Origin: Bacteroidota bacterium
GTDB taxonomy: Bacteria > Bacteroidota > Bacteroidia > Bacteroidales > VadinHA17
Reading direction: 5' to 3'
Length of the DNA: 6,044 bases
NCBI GenBank assembly: GCA_030642585.1
Contig: DAOWNN010000146.1
Span: 1-6,044 of the forward strand
The notes under the pieces were generated by a model. The model saw only the letters and a list, made by a program, of their open reading frames with translations, did not search any database and was not told where the DNA came from. Positions 1 to 6,044 of this stretch are shown here, piece by piece; the first letter of the stretch is position 1, and every line of letters starts with the position of its first letter. The position numbers and the translations under genes are program-made.

Positions 1-71
1 AGGGTGAAAAACGTAATCATTTTATATTCAAATGCAAAATTATAAAAATGAATGCAAGCTGCAAGTAAAAG

Positions 72-110
72 TGTATCCAGTTGATATTCGGTGGAAATCA
101 ATCCGATACA
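72..110 (-). terminator. Imperfect hairpin downstream of the fusion gene, possible terminator
   Basis: TGTATC at 72-77 pairs with GATACA at 105-110 (six pairs), and inside it TTGAT at 81-85 pairs with ATCAA at 98-102, with unpaired bases between the two stems. On the minus strand it begins seven bases after the TAG stop and is followed by CTTTTACTT, a short T-run. A TTTTT at 111-115 follows on the plus strand, so it could work in either direction. The stem is AT-rich and broken, so this is only a candidate. Confidence 0.3.
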
Positions 111-116
111 TTTTTC

Positions 117-3100
117 CTATAAAAACTTCACAAGCGCACCCCATTTTTTGTCAACTTTAAACTTCAGCTTCAGGTAAAAGCTTCCGTGCAGGAAGTGGGC
201 CTTGATAACTTTTACATCAAGTTCAGCCATTCTTGCACTGAAGTCCTCAATCATAGCTGAACCAATTCCCCGTCCCTTCAATGAAGTTGTTACCGCAGCG
301 CCATCGAGCAAGACAATATTGTTTTCAAGTGGGATATAACAAAGTCCTCCAATAACCCTTTTTTGTCTGTCAAGCACAACAATGTGTTTGTCCATTTCTG
401 AAATGGTCTTGGGATAATTTTCCTCGAAGAATAATCTGTATAATTGCCCTATCTCTGAAGGATCCAATGGTTCCCTGATGGTATAATTGGTTCCCTGTTT
501 ATCGGTAAGTTCTGTAGTAACTACAATTTGTTCTTTCTTATCTTCGCCTATCTTCACCAGGTCAATTTTCTGGTAACTCTGCATTCTTGAAAATACCATC
601 CTGCTAAAAATCAAACGATCATCTTCTTGCGTCAGGGTGGATTGCAGGCTTGATAATTCAGGATGATGAAAAGCAGGAATAGATATATCCTTGTTGATCC
701 TTTTCAGTAATTTATCAAATGCTTTCCGGATCTTTAGATCTCCATTGCCAAAATAAGTGTTCCTGTAATAATGATATCTTACTATTTCAGGATACCTGTA
801 CAACTTAAATAAGCTATTTAATTCAAACATGGTTTGCTCCCTGGCTGAAGCTGTGGCATCAGGATTGAGATTCTCCCATTCCCTGAATTGATCAATGGCA
901 TTGAATAAGGCAATTGGAAGATAGTAGTTTTTATTGCTCCAGCTAATATATTCCTTCAGGCCGGGCCTTAGATCCAGACCATCACAATAGTAGATTGGAT
1001 CAGTTTTTAGAATATCTGAAAGTTCCTTAATGAATTCACCGGACTTTTTACTTCCCAATGCTTCTGTACAAGCATCAAAAATCCATTTTACATCCAGCTG
1101 TTTCTTGCACCATGGATAATGTGAGATGGTCTTGTTGTAGAAATTCTTAATTATGGGATTTATCAGGGAAAGGGGAGATTCATATTTCTCCCAGCCTGCA
1201 AGCGACTGAACAGTTGCAGTTTCAAGATAATCAAGCTCAGGGACAACCACATTTTCAGGGGCAACATGTCCCGGAACAATCTGGTAGTCACTCTGCTTCC
1301 AGACGGTAAAAAACACTTTTATGGCTTTAATAATGAGCTTTTCCCATGCATTCGACTTATTCAGGTAGCCAAGTGAATAATGAAGGCCTGCATATTCCCT
1401 GATTTTGTCCCATGCAGTTAGTTCACTCATGTATTTAACAGACATGGCTCCCATATCCGGTTGTGAACATCCCAGGTTTGGCAGGCTATGACTTCCGAAT
1501 GGATATCCGGCAATAGATGCCCAGAGGTATATAGTTTCCATTCCATAGGCTTTTTTCAGTTTTTCATTGAGCATCAAACGAAGATCATAATGCCTTCCTG
1601 CTGTGGTATTTATGCTTAACCTGTATTTTCTATAATGAAAAGATGATGGAAGTTTTGTCACCCATATCTCATGATTGGGAATTAAGCCCAGTTCAAAATT
1701 GTCTTCATCATAAGCCAATTTCACAGATTGCTGCAGAAAGATGGTTCCTATCAGGGTGTTTTTAATTTCCTTTATTTCCCTTTTAATAATGCCAGGATCA
1801 AAGAGGAGCTTATCATCCCATTCAGATTCTTCAATAACATTATATTTCTGTATGGAGACTTCTTCAAAGAACTGGTTAAGTTTAATAAAATATTTTTTTG
1901 CAACATGAGCCAGAACAGGGTCTGATTTATGCAAGATCCAACTGGCCAGTTCGGCCCGGATAGGGATATAATAATCCAGATTCTCCATAGCAAAATGGTA
2001 GAGCAGACTAAGCAGATTTTGAAACTGTTTTTGAGTTGATCCTTCAGATGGCCATGAAAGCTGTTCGCGATAGCTGTACAATCTTTGTCTTAGTGACTCT
2101 AATTTTTGCCTGCCAATTTCCTTTCCCGCAATTTCTTTTATTGATTTTTCGGTGAGGAACGACAAGCCAGATTGAATGAAAGTAGGGAAAAGCTTACTGT
2201 AATCATGGTGTGGATCATGAATAATCAGGTTCAGGTAAGCCTGTGCCCTTACCTCTTCATCTTTGTGACTGGATAGTGCTTCGAGCCTTCTTCTGATAAC
2301 AACAGCAATTCTTTCATCGTAATCACTGAAGACTTTCCCGATTTGCCTCGTACAGGAAAGAGCAGTCTTGCTGTCAGAAAACATGGAACAACACATCAGG
2401 TTATTGATCAGATTAATCTTTTGATCTCTTACAAAGTTTAGTCCCGGGAATTTATTATGCTCATACTTTCTCACTGTTTTACCGGGTAAAAAAACCTGTG
2501 CAGATACATTTTCCAGTGGCAGGTCCCAACCTTCTTTACAGGGACTGAATTCAATCAGGCAGGGATTACCAATCCATAAGCGTGGTTGCCTGGCAAACAG
2601 GCCAAGATCAATAACATCTGTTCTTACATTATATTTTAAGTCACCAATGAGATAGAGTCCATCCACTTCTTTCTTAAGCGGAAGTACAAGCTTTGTAACT
2701 TTATTCTGAAGTCCTTTCCTGGTAAGAACAATATCATTCTCAAGTATTCCCAGATCCCTGAAAAACCACCTGGGAATACTCACCTTCAAATCTTTATCTT
2801 TTAGCAATACAAAGTTGCTACGGTAAAGGTTCTTTATTTCATCCTGGAAATTTTTAACAATAGCTTTCCTGTTAAAAGACCCTTTTGGGGTTAATTCACC
2901 TTTTTCCAGTTCAAAGCTTCTTTCAAGTACTGCAAAATTGATTACTCTTTCATATGGAGACAGGTCTTTGTTTGCTGCTGTAATAATTTGATGGAAATAT
3001 TCATTACGATTTTCCATATCTGACAGGGCTGCCAGCACCGGATCATTATTATCAGGCACTATAAGTAAAACATTGTATGGTTTTGCGTCGCCTACAAGAA

Positions 3101-3542
3101 ATGTATTCTGGATTCCCGGAACTCCTGTGAATTTCATTTCAACAGTTCTGGGGGCAATGGTTTGTCCTTTGTTATTCTTATAAATATCTTTTACCCTGTC
3201 AACAATAGAATAGTGACCATTGTCTGAAATTTTAAAAATATCTCCTGTAGATAAGAAAAATTCTTTTTTCGTCTGGCCCGGAAAGGGAATATGCCCATCA
3301 GGTGGGGCATCTTCGAGGTAGTGGGCGATATAATGGCCGGAGATTTCAAGCTCTCCGGCTTTTGTGGTTCGTGTATAAACACCCGGCAGGGGGATGCCGG
3401 TAGAGTCATCAAAATATTTTCCGGGAGGAGTCATGGTAATTCCTCCTGTGGCTTCGGTCATTCCAAAACCACTGCAAAGACTTACTCCGTGATCCTGGAA
3501 GAAACGAAATGTTTTTGGATCAAGATATCCGGCAGCAGACAA
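117..3542 (-). CDS. Acyl-CoA synthetase C-terminal part, unassigned middle region and GNAT acyltransferase domain
   Basis: This piece encodes 1,141 residues if it restarts at the TTG at 3542-3540, two codons after the TAA; in the joined protein this TTG is simply a Leu codon. Residues 1-245 complete the AMP-binding enzyme: GFGMTE at 25-30, STGD at 98-101, VDRVKD at 114-119, and the lid motif LTPKGSFNRKAI at 217-228, whose K226 is the probable catalytic lysine. Residues 246-1019 match no family I can name. Within them, about 410-465 is helical and vaguely HEAT-like, and IVPGHVAPENVVV at 755-767 recalls a kinase catalytic loop but lacks its Asp. Residues about 1020-1141 look like a GNAT domain, with VIGGLCYIP (beta strand) and LKGRGIGSAM at 1088-1097 as the acyl-CoA pyrophosphate loop. 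No signal peptide or clear membrane segment is visible, so a cytosolic protein is likely. Whether it is translated independently is uncertain. Confidence 0.8.
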   Translation of the reverse strand: MSAAGYLDPKTFRFFQDHGVSLCSGFGMTEATGGITMTPPGKYFDDSTGIPLPGVYTRTTKAGELEISGHYIAHYLEDAPPDGHIPFPGQTKKEFFLSTGDIFKISDNGHYSIVDRVKDIYKNNKGQTIAPRTVEMKFTGVPGIQNTFLVGDAKPYNVLLIVPDNNDPVLAALSDMENRNEYFHQIITAANKDLSPYERVINFAVLERSFELEKGELTPKGSFNRKAIVKNFQDEIKNLYRSNFVLLKDKDLKVSIPRWFFRDLGILENDIVLTRKGLQNKVTKLVLPLKKEVDGLYLIGDLKYNVRTDVIDLGLFARQPRLWIGNPCLIEFSPCKEGWDLPLENVSAQVFLPGKTVRKYEHNKFPGLNFVRDQKINLINNLMCCSMFSDSKTALSCTRQIGKVFSDYDERIAVVIRRRLEALSSHKDEEVRAQAYLNLIIHDPHHDYSKLFPTFIQSGLSFLTEKSIKEIAGKEIGRQKLESLRQRLYSYREQLSWPSEGSTQKQFQNLLSLLYHFAMENLDYYIPIRAELASWILHKSDPVLAHVAKKYFIKLNQFFEEVSIQKYNVIEESEWDDKLLFDPGIIKREIKEIKNTLIGTIFLQQSVKLAYDEDNFELGLIPNHEIWVTKLPSSFHYRKYRLSINTTAGRHYDLRLMLNEKLKKAYGMETIYLWASIAGYPFGSHSLPNLGCSQPDMGAMSVKYMSELTAWDKIREYAGLHYSLGYLNKSNAWEKLIIKAIKVFFTVWKQSDYQIVPGHVAPENVVVPELDYLETATVQSLAGWEKYESPLSLINPIIKNFYNKTISHYPWCKKQLDVKWIFDACTEALGSKKSGEFIKELSDILKTDPIYYCDGLDLRPGLKEYISWSNKNYYLPIALFNAIDQFREWENLNPDATASAREQTMFELNSLFKLYRYPEIVRYHYYRNTYFGNGDLKIRKAFDKLLKRINKDISIPAFHHPELSSLQSTLTQEDDRLIFSRMVFSRMQSYQKIDLVKIGEDKKEQIVVTTELTDKQGTNYTIREPLDPSEIGQLYRLFFEENYPKTISEMDKHIVVLDRQKRVIGGLCYIPLENNIVLLDGAAVTTSLKGRGIGSAMIEDFSARMAELDVKVIKAHFLHGSFYLKLKFKVDKKWGALVKFL

Positions 3543-3545
3543 GCC

Positions 3546-3548
3546 TTA
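3546..3548 (-). other. In-frame TAA interrupting the AMP-binding domain
   Basis: On the minus strand the codons read CGT CTC AAA TAA GGC TTG TCT GCT GCC. The residues on both sides (GKRLK and GLSAAGYLDP) belong to one conserved stretch of fatty-acyl-CoA synthetases, so the TAA replaces a single residue and no frameshift is involved. TAA is one substitution from Lys, Gln, Glu, Leu (TTA), Ser (TCA) or Tyr codons. It is two substitutions from Trp, the residue I recall at this place in many relatives. I cannot tell from one sequence whether it is real. Confidence 0.9.
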
Positions 3549-4730
3549 TTTGAGACGTTTACCAACAACTTTTCTTAGTATCTTTTTTATCTTATCTGTA
3601 TCCTGTTCAGTTCCACATAGATCACTAGCTTCTTCATGCAATTGTGACCACCTGAGAGGAATGCTAATAAAAATTGAGGGGTTTATCTTTGGAAACAGGG
3701 CCAGGAGAGTTTCTTTTGAGGGGTTTCCTACAAGAACATACTTTCCTCCCCAATATATTGTTCCCAGCATCTCCAGGTATCTTCCGAAAGTATGATATAA
3801 CGGAAGGTAACAAAGCATTACTTCATCTTTTCCAATTTCCGGTAAAGCTGCAGCTCTTGCAAATCTCTTCGATACAAGATTGTATATTGAAAAAGATACC
3901 CCTTTAGGTATTCCGGTGCTACCCGAGGTAAACATAGTGGAGGCTACTGCATCTATGCTGCGTCTTTTTCTGGAACTTAGAGTTACAGATATTTTTTTCT
4001 CACTGAGCTCCTTACTTTTTTCTCCAAGAAAAAAATCATTTTTTCCTTTTAACCGAATATTTGAATCAGTAACAAAAATGGAAAATGAAAAACCTGTGGA
4101 TTTCCGAAGCTTTTCCAGGAGCTCCAGCCTTTGCAAAGTATCTGTGACAACTATATTTATTCCTACCTGTTTGAATATTGAGCTTAAGGTATCTTTACTG
4201 AAATGAGCATTTAAAGGAGTATTATAAATATCATAAAACAGACATGCCAGATCACAACTGGCTGACTCAATGCTATTTTCGCAAAAAATTGCTACTCTGG
4301 GCTCAATAGGAACCCTTTCATAAAATACTGCTGCTATTTCACGAACACTTCTTTGGATTTGTTCATAAGTAAATTGACTTATGGCAGAACCGGACATATC
4401 CTGAAAGAGAATACCTGTTTTATTATCTTCAACCCTATGGTTAAAAAGATCAAGAAGAGAATACCCGGTTTGCTGAATAATAAGAAACACCAGTTCTGCC
4501 CAAATATTTCGGGATTCGGTAGTACCTAGTTCTTTCAGGAAATCATTTTTTCCTGTGGTATTTAAAAAACTAAACCATATTTCTTTTTCTTCGGCCTTAA
4601 GCTTTTTCTTTTTGAAGGCTTTTCCTGCCTGACTAAGGATACCGGAGGCAATTTCTTTTCTTTTCGCTGAAACCAATTCTTTTTCCCGGTCAAGGATTAG
4701 GTTTTTTAGCTGAGCCAGATCTTGTGTCAT
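3546..4730 (-). CDS. AMP-binding acyl-CoA synthetase, N-terminal part (cut by in-frame TAA)
   Basis: This piece encodes 394 residues from the ATG at 4730-4728. A TTG at 4745-4743 would add five residues (MNTKK), but it lies inside the heptamer repeat, so I prefer the ATG. Neither start has a clear Shine-Dalgarno site, which is common in Bacteroidota. The N-terminus is helical and basic (GKAFKKKKLK). The adenylate-forming fold follows: a TYEQI...VAIFCENS segment typical of the family, the ATP-phosphate loop FTSGSTGIPKG at about residues 267-277 (positions 3900-3932), and YLPLYHTFGR at about 308-317, matching the LPLxH region of fatty-acyl-CoA synthetases. The piece ends at RKVVGKRLK, just before a conserved GLSAAGY-like segment that continues in frame after the TAA. 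Alone it would lack the YGxTE-equivalent motif, the ribose-binding Asp and the C-terminal lid, so it should be inactive as an adenylating enzyme. Confidence 0.85.
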   Translation of the reverse strand: MTQDLAQLKNLILDREKELVSAKRKEIASGILSQAGKAFKKKKLKAEEKEIWFSFLNTTGKNDFLKELGTTESRNIWAELVFLIIQQTGYSLLDLFNHRVEDNKTGILFQDMSGSAISQFTYEQIQRSVREIAAVFYERVPIEPRVAIFCENSIESASCDLACLFYDIYNTPLNAHFSKDTLSSIFKQVGINIVVTDTLQRLELLEKLRKSTGFSFSIFVTDSNIRLKGKNDFFLGEKSKELSEKKISVTLSSRKRRSIDAVASTMFTSGSTGIPKGVSFSIYNLVSKRFARAAALPEIGKDEVMLCYLPLYHTFGRYLEMLGTIYWGGKYVLVGNPSKETLLALFPKINPSIFISIPLRWSQLHEEASDLCGTEQDTDKIKKILRKVVGKRLK

Positions 4731-4905
4731 TTTCTTTGTGTTCAATTGTTCAATGTTCCATGTTTCGGGTTCAAGATACCAAATATCTTTTTCCTGCCAC
4801 CGACTTCTTTCTCAATTCATCCATTTTAAATCCGCATGAAATTAGTCCTGACAATTAGAATTATTCAGTATCTTCGAAACTCAACAATATTAGCTTTTAC
4901 ATACA
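4731..4905. promoter_or_regulatory. Divergent intergenic region, promoters presumed
   Basis: The minus-strand fusion gene and the plus-strand ubiD-like gene are transcribed away from each other across 175 bases, so both promoters should lie here. On the plus strand TATCTTCG at 4869-4876 matches seven of eight positions of the Bacteroidota -7 element TAnnTTTG, 29 bases before the ATG, but no good TTTG upstream element is seen. I found no convincing minus-strand promoter. No operator-like long palindrome was noticed. Confidence 0.3.
4743..4785 (-). repeat. Degenerate 7-bp tandem repeat (TTGAAC-type)
   Basis: Read on the minus strand the units are TATTTGG, TATCTTG, AACCCGA, AACATGG, AACATTG and AACAATTG (the last with one extra base), followed by AAC. 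The period is seven bases with consensus near AACATTG. I associate such TTGAAC/GAACATT heptamer runs with intergenic regions of Bacteroidota. The last unit contains the TTG that could be mistaken for the start of the adjacent minus-strand gene, which favours the ATG at 4730 as its start. Confidence 0.6.
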
Positions 4906-6044
4906 ATGGCATTTAAAGGTTTAAGAGAGTTTATTAAGGTTTTAGAAAGGGAAGAGGAGCTTCTAAGAGTGAAGGAGTATGTTGATCCTGTATTGGAAAT
5001 TGCTGAGATCACTGACCGGTTTTCAAAAGCTGATAAAGGAGGGAAAGCTCTTTTGTTTGAAAATACCGGTACAGATTTTCCATTGCTTATCAACTCAATG
5101 GGTTCTCTAAGGCGAATAAATATTGCTCTGGGGGTAAATGATCTGGATGAAATCGGAGAGGAAATCAGAGAACTTATCAGGGATGTTACATCGCCAAAAG
5201 CCAATATCCGGGAGAAGCTTGCTGTATTGCCTAAGTTAAGCCAGGTTTCTTCCTGGATGCCTCGTATTGTTAAATCCAGAGGGAAGTGCCAGGAAGTTAT
5301 TCAAAAGGATCCTGATTTGACTAGTTTGCCTGTATTGCAATGCTGGCCGAAAGATGCTGGCCGGTTTATTACTTTTCCTCTTGTGCATACAAAAGATCCT
5401 GAATCTGGAATTAGAAACATCGGTATGTATAGAATGCAGGTAATAGATAAGCAAACTACAGGTATGCACTGGCACCGGCACAAAGTTGGAGCAAGACATT
5501 TCAGGGAATATAAGGATGCAGGAAAGAAAATGCCAATAGCTGTTGCCCTTGGAGGAGATCCGGCCTACACCTATGCTGCTACTGCTCCGCTTCCTGATAA
5601 CATGGATGAGTATATGCTGGCAGGTTTCTTACGTAAGCGAAAAGTTGACCTGGTGAAATGCATTACACAGGATATTGAAGTTCCGGCAGATGCTGATATT
5701 ATAATTGAAGGTTATGTTGACCCGGCCGAAGATTTTTTTCTGGAGGGTCCATTTGGGGATCATACCGGATACTACTCCCTTGAAGACTGGTATCCGAAAT
5801 TTCATGTAAGCTGTATTACGTATAGAAAAGATGCAGTTTATCCGGCTACGATAGTGGGCATCCCTCCACAGGAAGATGCTTATATCGCGAAGGCTACAGA
5901 GCGAATATTTCTTGTTCCCCTGCAATATTCGGTAATTCCCGAACTTCTTGATATGGAAATCCCCACAGCAGGGGTGGCTCATAATCTTACTATTGTTAAA
6001 ATTAGAAAGGATTATCCAGGGCAGGCCAGAAAAGTAATGAATGC
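4906..6044 (+). CDS. ubiD: UbiD-family prenylated-FMN-dependent decarboxylase (3' end outside window)
   Basis: The frame is open from the ATG at 4906 to the window edge: 379 codons plus two bases with no stop. Full-length relatives are roughly 480-620 residues, so the C-terminus is missing. The family removes carboxyl groups from aromatic or unsaturated acids using prenylated FMN made by UbiX; in quinone pathways the substrate is a prenylated aromatic acid. Family features seen: an N-terminal LREFIKVLEREEELLRV opening like E. coli UbiD, RNIGMYRMQV at 170-179 (N171 and R176 at the cofactor/metal site), GMHWHRHKVGARH at 186-198, EGPFGDHTGYYS at 280-291 with the probable metal-binding E280, IVGIPPQEDAY at 316-326, and IPELLDMEIP at 344-353, matching the FPEIVDFYLPPEG stretch of UbiD. 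The wording of these motifs is that of Bacteroidota homologues annotated as menaquinone-biosynthesis decarboxylases. That role is inferred; other aromatic acid decarboxylases share the fold. There is no Shine-Dalgarno site; the start is chosen by homology. Confidence 0.93.
   Translation, partial: MAFKGLREFIKVLEREEELLRVKEYVDPVLEIAEITDRFSKADKGGKALLFENTGTDFPLLINSMGSLRRINIALGVNDLDEIGEEIRELIRDVTSPKANIREKLAVLPKLSQVSSWMPRIVKSRGKCQEVIQKDPDLTSLPVLQCWPKDAGRFITFPLVHTKDPESGIRNIGMYRMQVIDKQTTGMHWHRHKVGARHFREYKDAGKKMPIAVALGGDPAYTYAATAPLPDNMDEYMLAGFLRKRKVDLVKCITQDIEVPADADIIIEGYVDPAEDFFLEGPFGDHTGYYSLEDWYPKFHVSCITYRKDAVYPATIVGIPPQEDAYIAKATERIFLVPLQYSVIPELLDMEIPTAGVAHNLTIVKIRKDYPGQARKVMN

Larger units (their letters stand above)
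117..4730 (-). pseudogene. Interrupted acyl-CoA synthetase (AMP-binding) / unassigned region / GNAT acyltransferase fusion
   Basis: This is the whole gene read through one in-frame TAA at 3546-3548. From the ATG at 4730 to the TAG at 117-119 it spans 1,538 codons including the final stop. Codons on both sides of the TAA are in the same frame, and the joined protein runs ...VGKRLK-stop-GLSAAGYLDP..., a continuous acyl-CoA synthetase core. Domains in through-numbering: a Lys-rich helical N-terminus (about 1-60), an AMP-binding enzyme (about 70-640), an unassigned region (about 640-1415), and a GNAT acyltransferase (about 1416-1537). Typical fatty-acyl-CoA synthetases are about 550-650 residues, so more than half of this protein is extra. 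Activation of a carboxylic acid to acyl-AMP and then acyl-CoA is family knowledge; the substrate and the acceptor of the GNAT domain are unknown. The absence of any other stop or frameshift points to a recent mutation, a sequencing error or readthrough. The entry is typed as a pseudogene because of the stop, but function is not excluded. Confidence 0.7.

Noticed and set aside
31..57. Direct repeat AATGCAA at 31-37 and 51-57
   Set aside because: Two seven-base copies in AT-rich non-coding sequence are easily due to chance.
3546..3548. General reassignment of TAA to an amino acid
   Set aside because: The only in-frame TAA in the window is this one. The fusion gene ends in TAG and the UbiD-like gene has no internal stop, so there is no pattern suggesting an altered code.
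3291..4206. Several plus-strand open frames (for example 3291-3578 and 3880-4206) opposite the AMP-binding domain
   Set aside because: They are shadows of the minus-strand gene, whose motifs are unambiguous; their translations look random.
4771..4824. Minus-strand 17-codon reading frame starting ATGGATGAATTG (MDELRKKSVAGKRYLVS) in the intergenic region
   Set aside because: It is very short, has no ribosome-binding site and runs into the heptamer repeat. A leader peptide cannot be excluded, but nothing supports it.
4848..4853. CTGACA as a sigma-70-type -35 box for the ubiD-like gene
   Set aside because: No acceptable -10 element lies 16-18 bases downstream, and the organism is probably a Bacteroidota with a different promoter consensus.
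5629..5982. Minus-strand open frame of 117 codons opposite the ubiD-like gene
   Set aside because: It lies wholly antisense to a strongly conserved coding sequence, and its translation shows no recognisable motif. The same holds for open frames at 4890-5204 and 5236-5499.

Overview
The window suggests a member of the Bacteroidota. It is AT-rich and its genes have no clear Shine-Dalgarno sites. The one cleanly recognisable gene is a UbiD-family decarboxylase of the kind I associate with that phylum. The short intergenic region carries a degenerate 7-base repeat of the TTGAAC type, which I also associate with Bacteroidota genomes. No RNA genes, CRISPR arrays or insertion sequences are visible.

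Layout: positions 1-116 are non-coding and contain an imperfect hairpin that may end the minus-strand transcript. Positions 117-4730 (minus strand) hold one very large reading frame of about 1,537 residue equivalents, broken by a single in-frame TAA at 3546-3548. Positions 4731-4905 are a short divergent intergenic region with the heptamer repeat. From 4906 to the window edge (plus strand) lies a 3'-truncated ubiD-like gene.

The large minus-strand frame is the notable content. It starts with a fatty-acyl-CoA synthetase-type AMP-binding enzyme, whose ATP-binding loop lies before the TAA and whose GFGMTE, TGD and C-terminal lysine motifs lie after it. About 770 residues that I cannot assign to a known family follow, including one kinase-loop-like stretch. 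It ends with a GNAT-type acyltransferase domain. If the TAA is a sequencing error or is read through, this would be a single-chain enzyme that both activates a carboxylic acid and carries an acyl-CoA-using transferase. If the TAA is real and terminates, the adenylation domain is cut between its ATP loop and the rest of its active site, and the gene is probably a recent pseudogene. Apart from this codon the reading frame is intact on both sides.

The divergent UbiD-like gene probably encodes a prenylated-FMN-dependent decarboxylase, plausibly in menaquinone synthesis. Nothing in the sequence links it to the large fusion protein beyond the shared intergenic region.
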